This document shows, one piece after another, positions 61,679-64,000 of a stretch of DNA of 64,000 nucleotides. The notes below the pieces were generated by a model. The model saw only the letters and a list, made by a program, of their open reading frames with translations. It made no database searches and was not told the origin of the DNA. Numbering within the stretch: the stretch's first letter is position 1; each line of letters opens with the position of its first letter. The position numbers were made by a program, and so were the translations under genes. Source of the stretch: Brachybacterium saurashtrense (lineage in GTDB: Bacteria > Actinomycetota > Actinomycetes > Actinomycetales > Dermabacteraceae); NCBI RefSeq assembly GCF_003355475.1, contig NZ_CP031356.1, positions 496,001 through 560,000 on the forward strand. The letters are read 5' to 3'.

Positions 61679-62653
61679 ATGAGCACCGAGCACGCACCGG
61701 CCGGCGATCCGCGCGCGCACACGCCGCTGGTGGCCGTCGTGGGCGCGACCGCGACCGGCAAGTCCGATCTCGCGATCGCGCTCGCCGAGCGTCTGGACGG
61801 CGAGGTGATCAACGCCGACGCCCTGCAGCTCTACCGCGGCATGGACATCGGCACCGCCAAGGTCACCGCCGAGGAGCGGCGGGGGGTGCCGCACCACCTC
61901 CTGGACGTGCTGGAGGTGACGGAGGAGGCGAGCGTCTCCGCCTACCAGAGCGCCGCGCGGCAGGCGATCGCCGCGATCCGCGCCCGGGGGAGGACCCCGA
62001 TCCTGGTGGGCGGCTCGGGCCTGTACGTGCGCGCCGCGCTCGACGACATCGAGTTCCCGCCCACCGACCCCGCGGTGCGGGCACGGCTCGAGGCGCGCGC
62101 GGAGGCCGACGGGGCCCCCGCGCTGCACCGCGAGCTCTCCCGGCGCGACCCGGAGGCCGCCGCGAGCATCGGGGTGCACGACACCCGGAGGATCGTGCGC
62201 GCCCTCGAGGTGGGCGAGCTCACCGGCCGCCCCTTCGCTGCGTTCCTGCCGCGGCCGCACCATCACGATCCCCTCACCGTGCAGCTGGGCCTGCAGCGGG
62301 AGCGGGCCGCCCTGCACGAGCGCGTCGCGCTGCGCGTGCACCGGATGGTGGAGCAGGGATTCCTCGACGAGATCCGGGCGCTGCGCGGGAAGGGCCTGGA
62401 CAGGGGCCGCACCGCACGCCGCGCGATCGGCTACGAGCAGGGGCTGGCGGTGCTCGACGGCGCCCTGAGCTGCGCGGAGGCGATCGAGTCCACGATCGTC
62501 GGCACCCGGCGCCTGGTGCGCAAGCAGGACACCTGGTTCCGCCGCGACCAGCGCGTGACCTGGTTCGACGCGGCCGGCGGCGAGGACCTCGCGGACCGGG
62601 CGACGGCGCACGTGGCACGGGCCGCACGGGCGACGGCGCGTCCCGCGCCGTAG
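61679..62653 (+). CDS. miaA: tRNA dimethylallyltransferase
   Basis: MiaA transfers a dimethylallyl group to A37 of tRNAs, using DMAPP from the MEP pathway (dxr and ispG in this window). The 324-residue protein has the P-loop AVVGATATGKSDLAIALAE (from about residue 18), NADALQLYRGMDIGTAK and the C-terminal ARRAIGYEQGLAVLDG and KQDTWFRRDQRVTWFDA. I chose the ATG at 61679 because of the -10 box; its stop codon TAG is part of the next -10 box. Confidence 0.96.
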   Translation: MSTEHAPAGDPRAHTPLVAVVGATATGKSDLAIALAERLDGEVINADALQLYRGMDIGTAKVTAEERRGVPHHLLDVLEVTEEASVSAYQSAARQAIAAIRARGRTPILVGGSGLYVRAALDDIEFPPTDPAVRARLEARAEADGAPALHRELSRRDPEAAASIGVHDTRRIVRALEVGELTGRPFAAFLPRPHHHDPLTVQLGLQRERAALHERVALRVHRMVEQGFLDEIRALRGKGLDRGRTARRAIGYEQGLAVLDGALSCAEAIESTIVGTRRLVRKQDTWFRRDQRVTWFDAAGGEDLADRATAHVARAARATARPAP

Positions 62654-62656
62654 GCT
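62651..62656 (+). promoter_or_regulatory. dapF -10 box TAGGCT overlapping the miaA stop codon
   Basis: TAGGCT begins with the TAG stop codon of miaA (62651-62653) and ends 6 nt before the dapF ATG at 62663, so dapF probably has a leaderless mRNA. Confidence 0.5.
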
Positions 62657-62662
62657 CTCACC

Positions 62663-63511
62663 ATGACCGCGCGCATCGACTTCACCAAGGGCCACGGCAC
62701 CGAGAACGACTTCGTGCTGCTGGACGACCCCGACGGCCGACGGGACCTCGACGCCGCGGCCGTGCGGGCGCTCGCCGACCGCCGCGCCGGCATCGGCGGC
62801 GACGGCGTGATCCGCGCCGTGCGCAGCCGCGCCGCCGGGATCGAGATCCTCACGGACGCGCCGGAATGGTTCATGGACTACCGCAACGCCGACGGCTCGA
62901 TCGCGGAGATGTGCGGGAACGGCGTGCGCGTGTTCGCCGCCCATCTGCGCCGCGCCGGGCACGTGGACACCGACCGCTTCGCGATCCTCACCCGCGCCGG
63001 CGTGCGCACCGTCGAGATCCTCGGCGGCGCGACGAGTCCCGGCGCCGCCTGGACCGTGCGGGTGGGGATGGGCGTCCCCGCCGTCGCACCGGCGGCGCGC
63101 AGCGTCGAGGTCGCCGGGCAGCGCCTGGAGGGGACCGACGTGGACATGGGCAATCCGCACACCGTCGCCTTCCTCCCCGAGGACGTGGTGCTCGAGGAGC
63201 TCGACCTCGCCCACCGGCCCGCGCTCGACCCGGAGCCCGCCGCCGGGGCGAACATCGAACTGGTGCGGGTGCTCGGCCCGCGGCACGTGCGCATGCGGGT
63301 GCACGAACGGGGCGTGGGGGAGACCCGCTCCTGCGGCACCGGGGTCGCGGCCGTCGCGGTCGCCGCCGCCCTGCGCGCCGGCGACACCTCGGGTGAGCCC
63401 TGGACCGTCGACGTCCCGGGCGGTCGCCTCCAGGTGGGCTGGACCGGCACCGGCGAGGTCACCCTCGCCGGCCCCGCGGTGCTGGTCGCGGACGGCACCA
63501 CCCTGGTCTGA
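62663..63511 (+). CDS. dapF: Diaminopimelate epimerase
   Basis: DapF converts LL-DAP to meso-DAP, the peptidoglycan and lysine precursor. The 282-residue protein has the two catalytic cysteines: Cys84 in MCGNGVRVFA and Cys224 in SCGTGVAAVAVAAA. The N-terminal FTKGHGTENDFVLLDD is typical. It completes the DAP branch with dapA and dapB in this window. Confidence 0.97.
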   Translation: MTARIDFTKGHGTENDFVLLDDPDGRRDLDAAAVRALADRRAGIGGDGVIRAVRSRAAGIEILTDAPEWFMDYRNADGSIAEMCGNGVRVFAAHLRRAGHVDTDRFAILTRAGVRTVEILGGATSPGAAWTVRVGMGVPAVAPAARSVEVAGQRLEGTDVDMGNPHTVAFLPEDVVLEELDLAHRPALDPEPAAGANIELVRVLGPRHVRMRVHERGVGETRSCGTGVAAVAVAAALRAGDTSGEPWTVDVPGGRLQVGWTGTGEVTLAGPAVLVADGTTLV

Positions 63512-63524
63512 TCGCGGGCGGCGA

Positions 63525-63561
63525 CCCGGCCGGCCTGAGGAGCGGCCCTCAGGAGGCCGGG
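63525..63561. terminator. Probable hairpin terminator between dapF and the partial methyltransferase gene
   Basis: A stem formed by 63525-63531 with 63555-63561 and an inner 63534-63539 with 63548-63553, interrupted by a small internal loop. It lies just after dapF and overlaps the stop region of the convergent gene. Confidence 0.45.
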
Positions 63562-64000
63562 CCCACCACCAGCACCCGGAATCCCTTCGCGCTGGCCGCC
63601 TTCGCGACCGTGCGGGCGGGGAACGTCTCGCCCAGGTGCCGCGCCAGCGGATCGGCGCCCAGGTTCCGGCCCACCACCAACGCCGCGGTGCCCTGCGGGG
63701 CCAGGCGGGTGATCCACTCCTCCAGCAGCGCGTGCAGCGCCGGCTTCCCGATCCGGATGGGCGGGTTCGACCACAGCACGTCCGGGACGAGCCCGTCGGA
63801 CACCTCCTCCGGTGCCACCACGCGCACGTTCCCCAGCCCGGCGCGCCGGGCGTTCTCCGACGTCAGCTCCCGGGCGCGCTCGCTGACGTCCACCGCCCAC
63901 ACCTCGGCATCGGGATGGTGGAGCGCCGCGGTGAGCGCGATCGGCCCCCAGCCGCATCCCAGATCCACGATCGTGGCGCCGGGCGGAGGCGCGGGCACCT
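63549..64000 (-). CDS. Class I methyltransferase, RsmC/YbxB-like (partial, runs off the window)
   Basis: The visible 150 or so C-terminal residues belong to an MTS-type class I methyltransferase like RsmC/YbxB (rRNA guanine-N2-methylation). SAM-binding motif I is IVDLGCGWGPIALTAAL, followed by VWAVDVSERARELTSENARRAGL. The catalytic-type motif is LWSNPPIRIGK, matching NPP(F/Y)-type N-methyltransferases. The N-terminal part lies beyond position 64000, so the true start is not visible; an internal ATG at 63998 is not it. Confidence 0.85.
   Translation of the reverse strand, partial: VPAPPPGATIVDLGCGWGPIALTAALHHPDAEVWAVDVSERARELTSENARRAGLGNVRVVAPEEVSDGLVPDVLWSNPPIRIGKPALHALLEEWITRLAPQGTAALVVGRNLGADPLARHLGETFPARTVAKAASAKGFRVLVVGPAS

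Noticed and set aside
1..64000. tRNA, rRNA, prophage or insertion-sequence content
   Set aside because: I scanned the intergenic gaps and found no cloverleaf ending in CCA or GTTC-type T-loop, no rRNA segment, and no transposase or phage protein; xerC is a housekeeping recombinase here.

Overview
The window is a 64-kb piece of a very GC-rich chromosome, roughly 70 percent or more GC with nearly all third codon positions G or C. It carries the core-gene order seen in Actinobacteria, especially Micrococcales. That order is trmD-rplS-lepB-rnhB-DUF2469-yraN-comM-dprA-xerC, then rpsB-tsf-pyrH-frr-cdsA-rlmN-dxr-rseP-ispG-proS, then rimP-nusA-ylxR-infB-rbfA-truB-ribF-rpsO-pnp-pepR-dapB, and finally dapA-rnj-ftsK-pgsA-cinA-clgR-DUF3046-recA-recX-miaB-miaA-dapF. 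A Brachybacterium/Dermabacteraceae-like organism is my best guess from general protein character. I could not test it, and it is inference. I see no rRNA, tRNA, CRISPR array, prophage or insertion sequence.

Layout. Positions 1-8245 hold tRNA and ribosome genes, two tandem type I signal peptidases, RNase HII and the DNA-processing genes comM, dprA and xerC. A short stretch from 8193 to 10297 holds an M23 peptidase and two membrane proteins. Positions 10638-21256 hold translation genes (rpsB, tsf, frr), pyrH, cdsA, rlmN, two small DivIVA-motif repeat proteins, the MEP isoprenoid genes dxr and ispG, and the site-2 protease. Positions 21262-26658 hold a GNAT protein, a Tat-exported GH15-like enzyme, proS and a ferritin-like lipoprotein. 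Positions 26786-34522 are the nusA-infB operon, with a TRM11-like methyltransferase placed between infB and rbfA. After a convergent L,D-transpeptidase come ribF, rpsO and pnp. A two-gene accessory cassette (40628-42036) then sits between pnp and pepR-dapB. Positions 44326-46739 are accessory membrane, AzlCD transporter and HAD genes. Positions 46904-63511 run from asnB and dapA through rnj, ftsK, recA and dapF, and the window ends in a partial methyltransferase.

How the genes work together. Most encode translation and RNA maturation. A second theme is the envelope: DAP synthesis (dapB, dapA, dapF), phospholipids (cdsA, pgsA), isoprenoids (dxr, ispG), and protein export or wall editing (lepB x2, rseP, L,D-transpeptidase, M23, DivIVA-like). 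A third is DNA repair and segregation (recA/recX under an SOS box, xerC, ftsK, dprA, comM).

The most unusual protein is a 916-residue asparagine synthetase fused at its C-terminus to a domain resembling F420-0:gamma-glutamyl ligase (CofE). It lies immediately upstream of dapA. Other notable signals are: about ten genes whose start codon lies 6-8 nt after a TANNNT-like -10 box, suggesting leaderless mRNAs; a LexA-type SOS box with three degenerate 33-bp tandem repeats just upstream of it, ahead of recA; three overlapping micro-ORFs ahead of infB; and several perfect long-stem hairpins acting as probable terminators. All calls rest on reading the sequence and recalled family knowledge; no database search was run.
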